A DNA stretch of 64,000 nt from an uncultured Lachnospiraceae bacterium (GTDB lineage: Bacteria; Bacillota; Clostridia; Lachnospirales; Lachnospiraceae). The stretch lies in assembly GCA_947575805.1 (NCBI GenBank), contig CANPOY010000005.1, forward strand, positions 23,711 through 87,710, written 5' to 3'. Every line of letters begins with the position of its first letter. Positions within the stretch are counted from its first letter, which is position 1. Of the stretch, positions 56,194 through 64,000 are shown in pieces. The notes below the pieces were generated by a model, which was given only the letters and a program-made list of their open reading frames with translations, was not told where the DNA came from and made no database searches. A program made the translations under genes and the position numbers.

Positions 56194-58251
56194 ATGAAGG
56201 AAGAATGGAACGCGGAACGGATCAAACAGCTGCCCAGGAGGGCAGACGGCCTTTTTGAATCAGCAAGTGTGGATGAGAATGTTTTTCGGGCGGCAGGGAA
56301 AATATATCCCGTTTATGCGGCCTATGAGACGGATCACAACGGGAAGGAAGGCTACCCGGACCTGCTTGCACAGATGCGGATTCTGCAGGGAGAGCTGGAG
56401 AGAGAGGGCAGCCCGGAGAACAGGGCGCTGTTTCTGAACTGCCTGCTGGAAACCATTGAAAACGTAAGCCCCCAGCTATATGAATATTATCGTGAGCTGG
56501 CGGATATGTTCAGGACGGTCATGGGGGAAACTGTGGCCGAGTGGGGCGGGGAAGCCAAAGAGCGGCTTCAGGGACTCCTGAAGCGCGCCGGGGAGCTCTG
56601 TCTGCTGTCGGCGGAAAGGTTTGAAAGTTTGTCTGACGGGACAGGCGGGGAGCATGATCAGACAGCAGGAGAAAAGGCGGCATCGGAAGGCAAAGCCGAT
56701 CTGGAAGTGAAGGCAGTCATGGTCACCTCCAGAAATGCGGTGATAGAGATTGCCGACGGCGGGAAATATTATTCCAGGGAGGAATACCGTATACTGTTAA
56801 ACGGCCGGGAGGCGGTTACAACAGGGAGGACCATTGTCTCCCTGTACGACTTAAAGCCGGATTGTGAGTATGAGGCGGAGGTCTTTGCGGGAGCAGTCAG
56901 AAAGGGCAGTGTACATTTCAGGACGGCTCACGAATATGTCACCCTGGATGTGCGGCGGTTCGGCGCGGCGGGGGACGGGGTTCAGGACGATACCCATGCC
57001 ATTCAGGCGGCGATTATGGCCTGTCCGAAGGACAGCAGGGTGCTGATACCTGCCGGCACCTATCGGATTACCAGCCTGTTTTTAAAGAGCCATATCAGGA
57101 TCGAGCTGTCGGAGGGAGCGGAACTGAAGGCATTTACGGAACCGGATAAATTTCCTGTGTTTCCCGGGGTGATCGAGAGTTTTGACGGGAGCGGGGAATA
57201 TCATTTAGGCAGCTGGGAGGGAAATCCCCTGCCCATGTACACGGGGATCATCTGCGGTGTGGGCGTGGAGGACGTGGTTATTTACGGACGGGGGACTGTC
57301 AACGGCAACGCCTCCCGGGAGAACTGGTGGATGAATCCCAAGGACTACAAGGATGTGTTCCGTCCCAGGCTTTTCTTTATCAATGACTGCAGAAATGTGA
57401 CGCTTCAGGGGGTGACCTGCTGTAATTCGCCCGCCTGGACGCTCCATCCTTATTTCAGTGAGGACTTGAAATTTATTGACCTGAATGTGCTGAATCCGGC
57501 GGATTCCCCCAATACGGACGGATGTGATCCGGAATCCTGCAGAAATGTGGAGATTCTGGGTGTCCGTTTTTCCCTGGGGGACGACTGCATTGCCGTCAAG
57601 AGCGGAAAGATTTATATGGGCAGAAAGTATAAAACCCCATCCGAAAATATACGGATCCGCCAGTGCCTGATGGAGAATGGGCACGGAGCGGTAACGGTAG
57701 GCAGTGAAATGGCAGGCGGCGTGCTGAACCTGACCGTGGAAGACTGTATTTTCCGGCATACGGACAGAGGACTGCGGGTTAAGACCAGGCGGGGCAGAGG
57801 AAAGGATGCGGTTCTGGACAACATTATATTCCGGCGGCTGGAGCTTGACCACGTGATGACGCCGCTGGTGGTAAATTCTTTTTATTTCTGTGATCCTGAC
57901 GGCAGGACATCCTATGTGCAGTCCAGGGAACCCTATCCTGTAGACGACAGGACGCCTTCCATCAGAAAGCTGGTGTTTGAAGATATGAAATGTACCAACT
58001 GTCATGTGGCGGCGGCCTATTTCGACGGGCTGCCGGAGCAGAAGATCCAGGAGATCGTTATGCGCAACATTTCCGTCAGCTATGCGGAGGCTCCCAAGTG
58101 TGATGTGCCGGCCATGTCGGTGGGCGTGCCCAGGAGCAGCAGGAGAGGGCTTTATGCCAGGAACGTGTCGAAGCTGACGCTGGACCATGTGGTGATCGAG
58201 GGACAGGACGGAGAGGCTTACGAGACAGAGGGTGTCGATGAAATGCTGTAA
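56194..58251 (+). CDS. GH28 polygalacturonase-like protein with extra N-terminal region
   Basis: DVRRFGAAGDGVQDDTHAIQAAI; NTDGCDPESCRNVEILGVRFSLGDDCIAVKSGK; ENGHGAVTVGSEMAGGVLNLTVEDCIFRHTDRGLRVKTRRGRG. Confidence 0.94.
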   Translation: MKEEWNAERIKQLPRRADGLFESASVDENVFRAAGKIYPVYAAYETDHNGKEGYPDLLAQMRILQGELEREGSPENRALFLNCLLETIENVSPQLYEYYRELADMFRTVMGETVAEWGGEAKERLQGLLKRAGELCLLSAERFESLSDGTGGEHDQTAGEKAASEGKADLEVKAVMVTSRNAVIEIADGGKYYSREEYRILLNGREAVTTGRTIVSLYDLKPDCEYEAEVFAGAVRKGSVHFRTAHEYVTLDVRRFGAAGDGVQDDTHAIQAAIMACPKDSRVLIPAGTYRITSLFLKSHIRIELSEGAELKAFTEPDKFPVFPGVIESFDGSGEYHLGSWEGNPLPMYTGIICGVGVEDVVIYGRGTVNGNASRENWWMNPKDYKDVFRPRLFFINDCRNVTLQGVTCCNSPAWTLHPYFSEDLKFIDLNVLNPADSPNTDGCDPESCRNVEILGVRFSLGDDCIAVKSGKIYMGRKYKTPSENIRIRQCLMENGHGAVTVGSEMAGGVLNLTVEDCIFRHTDRGLRVKTRRGRGKDAVLDNIIFRRLELDHVMTPLVVNSFYFCDPDGRTSYVQSREPYPVDDRTPSIRKLVFEDMKCTNCHVAAAYFDGLPEQKIQEIVMRNISVSYAEAPKCDVPAMSVGVPRSSRRGLYARNVSKLTLDHVVIEGQDGEAYETEGVDEML

Positions 58252-58326
58252 GCCAGATGGCGGGCAGCAGGTTACGGGGTATCACTGCCCGGCCTGCTGC
58301 CCGCAGGAATATAGGAGGCATAGAGG

Positions 58327-59163
58327 ATGCAGTTAGGAATCAGATTACACGACGTACAGAAGCTGCCCTTTGAGGAGCGGGTGGCGGCGGTTCATGCGGG
58401 GGGATTTGCCTGCGGGCATCTGGCCCTGGCAAAGTTTATCGACGAGTTCCCTACTACGGATGAAGCGCTGACGCCGGGACTTGCCATGTACATCAGGAAC
58501 GTGTTTGCCGGGAATCAAGTAGACATTGCCGTGTTGGGGTGCTATCTGAATCTGGCCACGCCTGACCGGGAAGAGCTGGAGAAAACGATGCACCGCTACA
58601 TGGCCCATATTCGTTTCGCTTCCTGGCTGGGCTGCGGTGTGGTGGGGACGGAGACCGGAGCGCCCAACACGGCTTATGCCTTTACTCCGGAGTGCGGGAC
58701 GGAAGAGGCCCTGCAACTGTTTATTGAACGGCTGAAGCCCATTGTGGCTTATGCGGAGAGCATGGGGGTGGTATTTGCCATTGAGCCGGTGTTTCGCCAC
58801 ATTGTCTGTAACCCCGGGCGTGCCAGGAGGGTGCTGGACGAGATTCATTCCCCCAACCTCCAGGTCATCTTTGATCCCGTGAATCTGCTGGATATGGCAA
58901 ACTATCAGGAACGGGAGCAGGTTTTCCGGGAGGCCATCGACCTTTTAGGGCCTGATATTGCCATGGTGCATCTGAAGGATTTCCGGATTGAGAACGGGAA
59001 GATGATCTCGGTGGGCTGCGGTCTGGGGGAGATGGATTACACGGAGATCCTGAGATTTATGAAGGAGAGGAAGCCGTTCATCCATGCCACCCTGGAGGAT
59101 ACGAAGCCTGAGAACAATCAGCAGGCGAAGGAATTTATTCTGAAGAAATATGCAGAGCTGTGA
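58327..59163 (+). CDS. Sugar phosphate isomerase/epimerase (TIM barrel)
   Basis: Xylose-isomerase-like TIM barrel: LQVIFDPVNLLDMANYQEREQVFREAIDLLGPDIAMVHLKDFRIENG. Confidence 0.88.
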   Translation: MQLGIRLHDVQKLPFEERVAAVHAGGFACGHLALAKFIDEFPTTDEALTPGLAMYIRNVFAGNQVDIAVLGCYLNLATPDREELEKTMHRYMAHIRFASWLGCGVVGTETGAPNTAYAFTPECGTEEALQLFIERLKPIVAYAESMGVVFAIEPVFRHIVCNPGRARRVLDEIHSPNLQVIFDPVNLLDMANYQEREQVFREAIDLLGPDIAMVHLKDFRIENGKMISVGCGLGEMDYTEILRFMKERKPFIHATLEDTKPENNQQAKEFILKKYAEL

Positions 59164-59211
59164 CAGGCAGGAAGTTTTCGTTATTTTTTACGCTGCAGGG
59201 CAAAACAAAAA

Positions 59212-59255
59212 CAGCCGTACACGAAACCGTCATATTGAGGTTTCGCGTACGGCTG
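59212..59255. terminator. Long bidirectional terminator between convergent genes
   Basis: CAGCCGTACACGAAACC(59212-59228) and GGTTTCGCGTACGGCTG(59239-59255), one mismatch in 17 bp, flanked by A-rich and T-rich tracts. Confidence 0.88.
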
Positions 59256-59317
59256 CGTTTTATCTTATAAGAAACTGCGCTGTCAGGCGCGTGTATTCAG
59301 GATGCGAAGCCTGCCTT

Positions 59318-60892
59318 TTACTTGAACAAGGTGCCCAGGATACTGCGTCCCAGGGAAGCACCCAGATTTCCGCCCAGCTTCTTGCCGAAGGAGCCGCCCA
59401 GGCTCTTTCCAAGGCTGTTCCCCACCTCCCGGCCGATGGTGCCTCCGGCAGTATTGGCAACACTCCGGATGCCGGATTTCACGGCCCGCTGTTTCCGCTC
59501 CGCTTCCTTTTTGGCAGCCTTTTCCGCCGCGGCCCGTTCTTTCTCGGCAGCTTTTGCCGCAGCTTCGCTTTGCTTCTGCTGTTCCAGCGCTTCTGCCTCA
59601 TCCAGCCGCTTCCGCTGCAGAAATTCATAGGCACTGTCCGGATCGTGGGCATCTTTATATTTCAGATAAAGATTACTTGTCTTGACTTCCCGGAGCTTTT
59701 CCTCGTCGCTAATAGGACCCATAAGGCTCTGGGGCGGCAGTATATTGCAATGCTTTACTACGGTAGGGATGCCATCCTCGTCCAGCACGGAGATCAGAGC
59801 CTCCCCGGTACCCAGCTGAGAAAGGACTGTTTTGGTATCAAATTCCGGATTGGTGCGGAAGGAGGCAGCCGCAGCCTTGATGCCCTTTTCGTCCGCAGGA
59901 GTGTATGCGCGCAGGGCGTGCTGGATCTTATTGCCCAACTGGCTTAAAACGCCGTCGGGAATATCCTTGGGAGCCTGGGTGATAAAGTAGATGCCCACGC
60001 CCCGGGAGCGGATCAGCTTTACGATCTGCTCAATTTTTTCCTTCAGGGTTTTGGATACGTTTTCAAAAAGCAGATGTGCTTCATCAAAGAAGAACACAAT
60101 GCGGGGCTTTTCGGGGTCGCCGATTTCCGGCAGTGTCTCAAAGAGCTCGGAAAGCATCCAGAGCAGGAAAATGGAGTACATGGTGGGATCGTTTACCAGC
60201 TCCCTGCAGTCCAGTATATTGATGGTGCCCCTGCCGCCGGAGCCGGTGCTGAACCAATCGGCAATATTCAGCGCGGGTTCCATAAAGAATTCTTCCGCTC
60301 CCTGAGATTCCAGGGCTACCACGTGGCGGATGATAGTGGTTACGCTGGCCTTGGGAATATTGCCGTATTCCATGCTGTAATCGGCGGCGTTCTCCCCGAT
60401 GTACTGCAGCATGGCCTTCAGATCCTTGGTGTCAATGAGCAGCAGGTCATTGTCGTCGGCAATTTTAAAGGTAATGTTCAGCACGTCAGTCTGAGCGGGG
60501 CTCAGATTCATAAGCCTGCCAAGCAGGATAGGCCCCATCTCCGAGACTGTGGTGCGGAGGGGGATTCCCATTCTGCCGTACACATCCCAGAATACGCTGG
60601 GATAGTCCTGGAAGCGAAAACCGCATTTGTCCAGCCCGAAGCCGCGAATCCGTCCCTGCAGCTCATCATTGTTCTTTCCGGGACGGCACATGCCGGCCAG
60701 GTCTCCCTTGACGTCCGCCATAAAGACGGGAACGCCCGCGTCGCTGAAGGATTCGGCCAGTACCTTCAGGGTGACGGTCTTTCCTGTGCCCGTAGCGCCT
60801 GCGATCAGGCCGTGGCGGTTTGCCATCCGGGGCAGAATGCACACCCTTTCACCGTCCGAGTCTCCGATCCAGATCTTATTGTCGTAAAACAT
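59318..60892 (-). CDS. HerA-like / DUF853-family ATPase
   Basis: GLIAGATGTGKTVTLKVLAE Walker A; PRIVFFFDEAHLLF Walker B; SRGVGIYFITQAPKDIPDGVLSQLGNKIQHALRA. Start MFYDNKIW at 60892. Confidence 0.93.
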   Translation of the reverse strand: MFYDNKIWIGDSDGERVCILPRMANRHGLIAGATGTGKTVTLKVLAESFSDAGVPVFMADVKGDLAGMCRPGKNNDELQGRIRGFGLDKCGFRFQDYPSVFWDVYGRMGIPLRTTVSEMGPILLGRLMNLSPAQTDVLNITFKIADDNDLLLIDTKDLKAMLQYIGENAADYSMEYGNIPKASVTTIIRHVVALESQGAEEFFMEPALNIADWFSTGSGGRGTINILDCRELVNDPTMYSIFLLWMLSELFETLPEIGDPEKPRIVFFFDEAHLLFENVSKTLKEKIEQIVKLIRSRGVGIYFITQAPKDIPDGVLSQLGNKIQHALRAYTPADEKGIKAAAASFRTNPEFDTKTVLSQLGTGEALISVLDEDGIPTVVKHCNILPPQSLMGPISDEEKLREVKTSNLYLKYKDAHDPDSAYEFLQRKRLDEAEALEQQKQSEAAAKAAEKERAAAEKAAKKEAERKQRAVKSGIRSVANTAGGTIGREVGNSLGKSLGGSFGKKLGGNLGASLGRSILGTLFK

Positions 60893-61125
60893 AACAGTAT
60901 CCTCCGTAATGAACTTATTGCGTTGCTCGTCATATATAACAGTATACTGGAAAAAATGAAAGAGAACAAGAGTTTTCTCACATGACACGGGCATTCCCTG
61001 CAGAAATGCGATGGAGAAATTGGTAACATTTTCTGCCGTATTTCGTGACATGAGGGAAACAATTTTTTATAACATGCCGAAATAAGTAAATAAAGATGGA
61101 AAATAAGCAAACAAAGAAGGAAATT

Positions 61126-61836
61126 ATGAAAATTGCCATATGTGATGATGAAAAGGAGATTTGCGGCCGGCTGAAAAGGCTGGTGCTGCGGCAAAGGCCT
61201 GACTGTGAGGTGTTCCTGTTTGAGTCGGGAAGGCAGATGCTGCAATCCCGGCAGCGTTTTCAGATTGTCCTGATGGATATTCAGATGGAGGGGATGAGTG
61301 GGATTGAGACGGCCAGGGCGCTGCGCATGAAGGACGAAAATGCGGTGCTGATATTTGTGACGGCCTTAAAGGAGTATGTTTTTGAAGCCTTTGACGTGTC
61401 GGCGTTTCATTACCTGATAAAACCTGTATCCGAGGAAAAGTTCCGCAGGGTTTTTGAGCGTGCCTGCCGGGAAGTTGAAAAGAGAGTACGGGAGGAGGCG
61501 GAGCAGCTGTTTTTCCGCACCAGAAACCGCAGCTTTATGCTGCGAAAACAGGACATACTTTATGTAGAGAGCCGCGGCCGCAAGGTGGACATCCATACGG
61601 TGAGGGAATGTGTCACGGTCTATGCGACGATGAACAGTCTGGAAGAGCAGCTGGGCAGCGGTTTTTACAGATGCCACAGGGGTTATCTGGTGAATCTGGC
61701 TCATGTTTCGGAATATGAGCCGGACAGGATTCTTCTGCAGGGAGGAGAGACAGCCTTCATGGCTCGGGACAAGTACACGGAGTTTGTAAAGATCTATATG
61801 CGTTTCTTAAAAGAAGGAGGAATTGTCCGTGTATAA
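61126..61836 (+). CDS. LytTR-family response regulator
   Basis: Receiver domain (MKIAICDDEKEICGRL, VLMDIQMEGMSGIETARALR, KPVSEEKF) plus LytTR domain (QDILYVESRGRKVDIHT, FYRCHRGYLVNLAHV). Confidence 0.95.
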   Translation: MKIAICDDEKEICGRLKRLVLRQRPDCEVFLFESGRQMLQSRQRFQIVLMDIQMEGMSGIETARALRMKDENAVLIFVTALKEYVFEAFDVSAFHYLIKPVSEEKFRRVFERACREVEKRVREEAEQLFFRTRNRSFMLRKQDILYVESRGRKVDIHTVRECVTVYATMNSLEEQLGSGFYRCHRGYLVNLAHVSEYEPDRILLQGGETAFMARDKYTEFVKIYMRFLKEGGIVRV

Positions 61837-63373
61837 CGTACTGCTGACAGTGATGGACATTATAGTCTATTCCTTTTGGAGCGGGTGTCTCAGCAGGTTC
61901 TGCGGGAGCTTTCTGACGCTGAAAAGGCATTCCTGCAGGCGGGAAGGCGGAGCCGGGGCAAAGACGCCCCCGGAAGGCCGGAAGGAAATCTGGCGGAACG
62001 GGTGGCCTATGTGGTGCTTCTGGTTTGCGGGGAAGTGGCTGTTTGGCCTGTTCACGGTGACAAATTACAACACGGCATACATGCTTCTGCGGACGGCATT
62101 GCTCTATGGAGCCCTGTTTGTATTTTTGTGTGTTTTTTATGAGGGCAGGCGGGGAGCGCTGCTTTTTTCGTTTGTGACTTTTACCGCGGCCAGTGAGATC
62201 AGCAGGTTCATGGCCCATGCCCTGACTCCCCTGGAAACCTGGCTGTATGACTGGGGCTGCCGTATGGTGGAGGAGGGGCGCGTATTCGATCTGAACAGAT
62301 ATCTGCGGCTGGTCTGGATACATTCCTGCCTGATGCAGATTATGATGAATGCGGCGTTTTTGATTTGTCTGAGATGGACGCTGCAGCACGTAAACGGAGC
62401 CTTTCGGGGCAGAATTCGGGAGTTTAACGGGGCAGAACTTAGATTCCTGCTGCTGCCGGGCTGTACGGCAACGGTGTTTTGTGCGCTGCTGAGGATCATA
62501 CTGGTGACGGTGGAAGGGAATATACCCAGCTTTCTGTATGACAGGTATCCCCTGCTGATGGGATTGGTGCCGCTTCTGCTCGTTTTATGTCTGTGTTCCG
62601 TTCTTTACAGCGCAAGATTTTTTTGCGAGCTCAGAGATCTGCATGAAGAAAAAAACAGAAGCGCCATATTAGAACGGCAGATGGAGAGCATGGAGGTGCA
62701 CCTGAAGGAAACGGAACGGGTGTATGCCGGGGTGAGGGCCATGCGGCATGATATGAAGAATCAGATGGCGGTAGTGACGGAGCTGGCCGTACACTCAGGG
62801 GGACGGGAAGAGCTGCAGGCCTATCTGGCACAGATGAACAATACACTGACGAAGCTGGATTTCCCCTTCAGGACAGGCAGCGCCGTGTTGGATACCCTGC
62901 TGGGAATCAAGCTTCATGAGATGCAGGAAAGAGTGCCGGGTATCCTGTTTCAGGCGGAGGAACTGCTTGTCCCCCCGGATCTGAAGATTCGCCCCATGGA
63001 TTTAAGCCTGATTCTGGGAAACGGGCTGGACAACGCCATCGAAGCCTGTGAGCGACTTTCGGAATCGGAAAACGGCCCGGGGGCGGCAGAGAAAGATACA
63101 CAAGGCTGTCGGTGGATCCGGGTGAGTACGATGATGCGGGCTTCCTGCTTCTTTTTGGAGATTGTCAACAGTTTCGACGGAAGACTGCTGTGTCATGCAG
63201 GGCAGGAATTCCCGGACACGATGAAGAAGGAGAGCAGCCTGCATGGTATCGGCCTGCAGAGTATTAAGTCTACGGCCATGAAATATCATGGAGGCGTGGA
63301 CTGGCAGGCGGAGGGAAAAGTCTATACATTGACAGTGATGCTTAAGAATGAAAGCGCTGATAAGGGTTTGTAA
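61829..63373 (+). CDS. GHKL-type sensor histidine kinase (AgrC-like)
   Basis: Polytopic N-terminus; VRAMRHDMKNQMAVVTELA H-box; LILGNGLDNAIEAC N-box; GIGLQSIKSTAMKYHGG G-box. Confidence 0.93.
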   Translation: MYNVLLTVMDIIVYSFWSGCLSRFCGSFLTLKRHSCRREGGAGAKTPPEGRKEIWRNGWPMWCFWFAGKWLFGLFTVTNYNTAYMLLRTALLYGALFVFLCVFYEGRRGALLFSFVTFTAASEISRFMAHALTPLETWLYDWGCRMVEEGRVFDLNRYLRLVWIHSCLMQIMMNAAFLICLRWTLQHVNGAFRGRIREFNGAELRFLLLPGCTATVFCALLRIILVTVEGNIPSFLYDRYPLLMGLVPLLLVLCLCSVLYSARFFCELRDLHEEKNRSAILERQMESMEVHLKETERVYAGVRAMRHDMKNQMAVVTELAVHSGGREELQAYLAQMNNTLTKLDFPFRTGSAVLDTLLGIKLHEMQERVPGILFQAEELLVPPDLKIRPMDLSLILGNGLDNAIEACERLSESENGPGAAEKDTQGCRWIRVSTMMRASCFFLEIVNSFDGRLLCHAGQEFPDTMKKESSLHGIGLQSIKSTAMKYHGGVDWQAEGKVYTLTVMLKNESADKGL

Positions 63374-63455
63374 CATTTCGGAGGGGTTTGATGACAGAAA
63401 GCAACAGTGATTTCGTTTGTCTGCCGATCTCCTGTACAGAAAGGGGTGATTTCAG

Positions 63456-63953
63456 GTGGACTTATCGCTGTTATATGGGTTGGGTGGTTTGCATGGTTCA
63501 AATAATTTATACGGAGCCGGCGGCCTGAGCGGCCTTTATGGTCTGACCGGTACGTATGACAATTTCCCGGGCCAGGCAGGTTCACTGTATCCCGCGGCTT
63601 CCTATGCTAAATTTTCCGATGCTCTGCAGAAAGCGGCGGGGGATAGGTTGGAAAAAGCCATTGCCGATATGGAGAAGGATCCGGCGTATGAAAAAGAGGC
63701 ATTGGAGCTGCTGCGGAAGGTGGGACTGCGAGTCATCGGAGGCAGTTCCGGGGAAGGGAGTACGGAAGGGACACCGGCAGAGAGCCGTGTATCCGTGTCT
63801 GACAGTCACAAGGCACAACGGGAAGAACGATACCGGGACATCGCACAGATACATCGGCAGCTGGGGAGAGGGGGCAGTCTGGCAGACAGACTTGCCGCGA
63901 ACAGGGCCGGCAGACTGGAGGCACGAGCCACAGGAAGACAGGAGGGATTGTAG
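63456..63953 (+). CDS. Hypothetical protein with Gly/Leu/Tyr repeat N-terminus
   Basis: GTG start after GGGGTGATTTCAG. N-terminus LLYGLGGLHGSNNLYGAGGLSGLYGLTG; helical remainder. Confidence 0.6.
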   Translation: MDLSLLYGLGGLHGSNNLYGAGGLSGLYGLTGTYDNFPGQAGSLYPAASYAKFSDALQKAAGDRLEKAIADMEKDPAYEKEALELLRKVGLRVIGGSSGEGSTEGTPAESRVSVSDSHKAQREERYRDIAQIHRQLGRGGSLADRLAANRAGRLEARATGRQEGL

Positions 63954-64000
63954 TGGTCAAGCTTTTTTGTAACATTTGTGGCTAAAAAAATCAAGTTGCT

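Noticed and set aside
59318-60892. HerA-like ATPase as part of an anti-phage defence system
   Set aside because: It is a DUF853-type stand-alone HerA-like ATPase without an adjacent SIR2, DUF4297 or nuclease gene; ordinary housekeeping or unknown role is more likely.
61000-61125. Agr-type quorum-sensing locus with AgrB/AgrD upstream of the LytTR/GHKL pair
   Set aside because: The upstream region is short, and the neighbouring gene is the divergent HerA-like ATPase; no AgrB-like or cyclic peptide precursor ORF was found.

Overview
The window looks like a chromosomal segment of a butyrate-producing, plant-glycan-degrading Lachnospiraceae-type Firmicute. That assignment is inferred from gene content, not from a database search. 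Left to right it contains: the tail of an NlpC/P60 protein; hpf preceded by a cluster of DnaA-box-like 9-mers; an M23 peptidase gene split by a 463-bp direct duplication that brackets a ~1.3-kb insert carrying a PBECR4-like nuclease gene; a Na+/Ca2+ antiporter gene behind a probable yybP-ykoY (Mn2+) riboswitch; a TetR/hydrolase pair; a heterodimeric ABC exporter; the thl-crt-hbd-bcd-etfBA butyrate cluster; a large glycan-uptake locus (ArsR/beta-sandwich regulator, 1004-aa solute-binding protein, two ABC permease pairs without an ATPase, an NHL-TPR-Yip1 membrane protein, a DUF5696-like protein, a modular lipoprotein, two GH43 enzymes and a GH27 with an inserted domain); ptb-buk; a TrkH/TrkA K+ system; a galacturonate cluster (uxaC, LacI, uxaB, uxaA, GH28); a HerA-like ATPase; and a LytTR/GHKL two-component system. 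The best candidates for undescribed biology are the glycan-uptake locus at 21.6-41.6 kb and the PBECR4 insertion in the duplicated M23 gene. No rRNA, tRNA, CRISPR array or recognisable transposase was found by eye.
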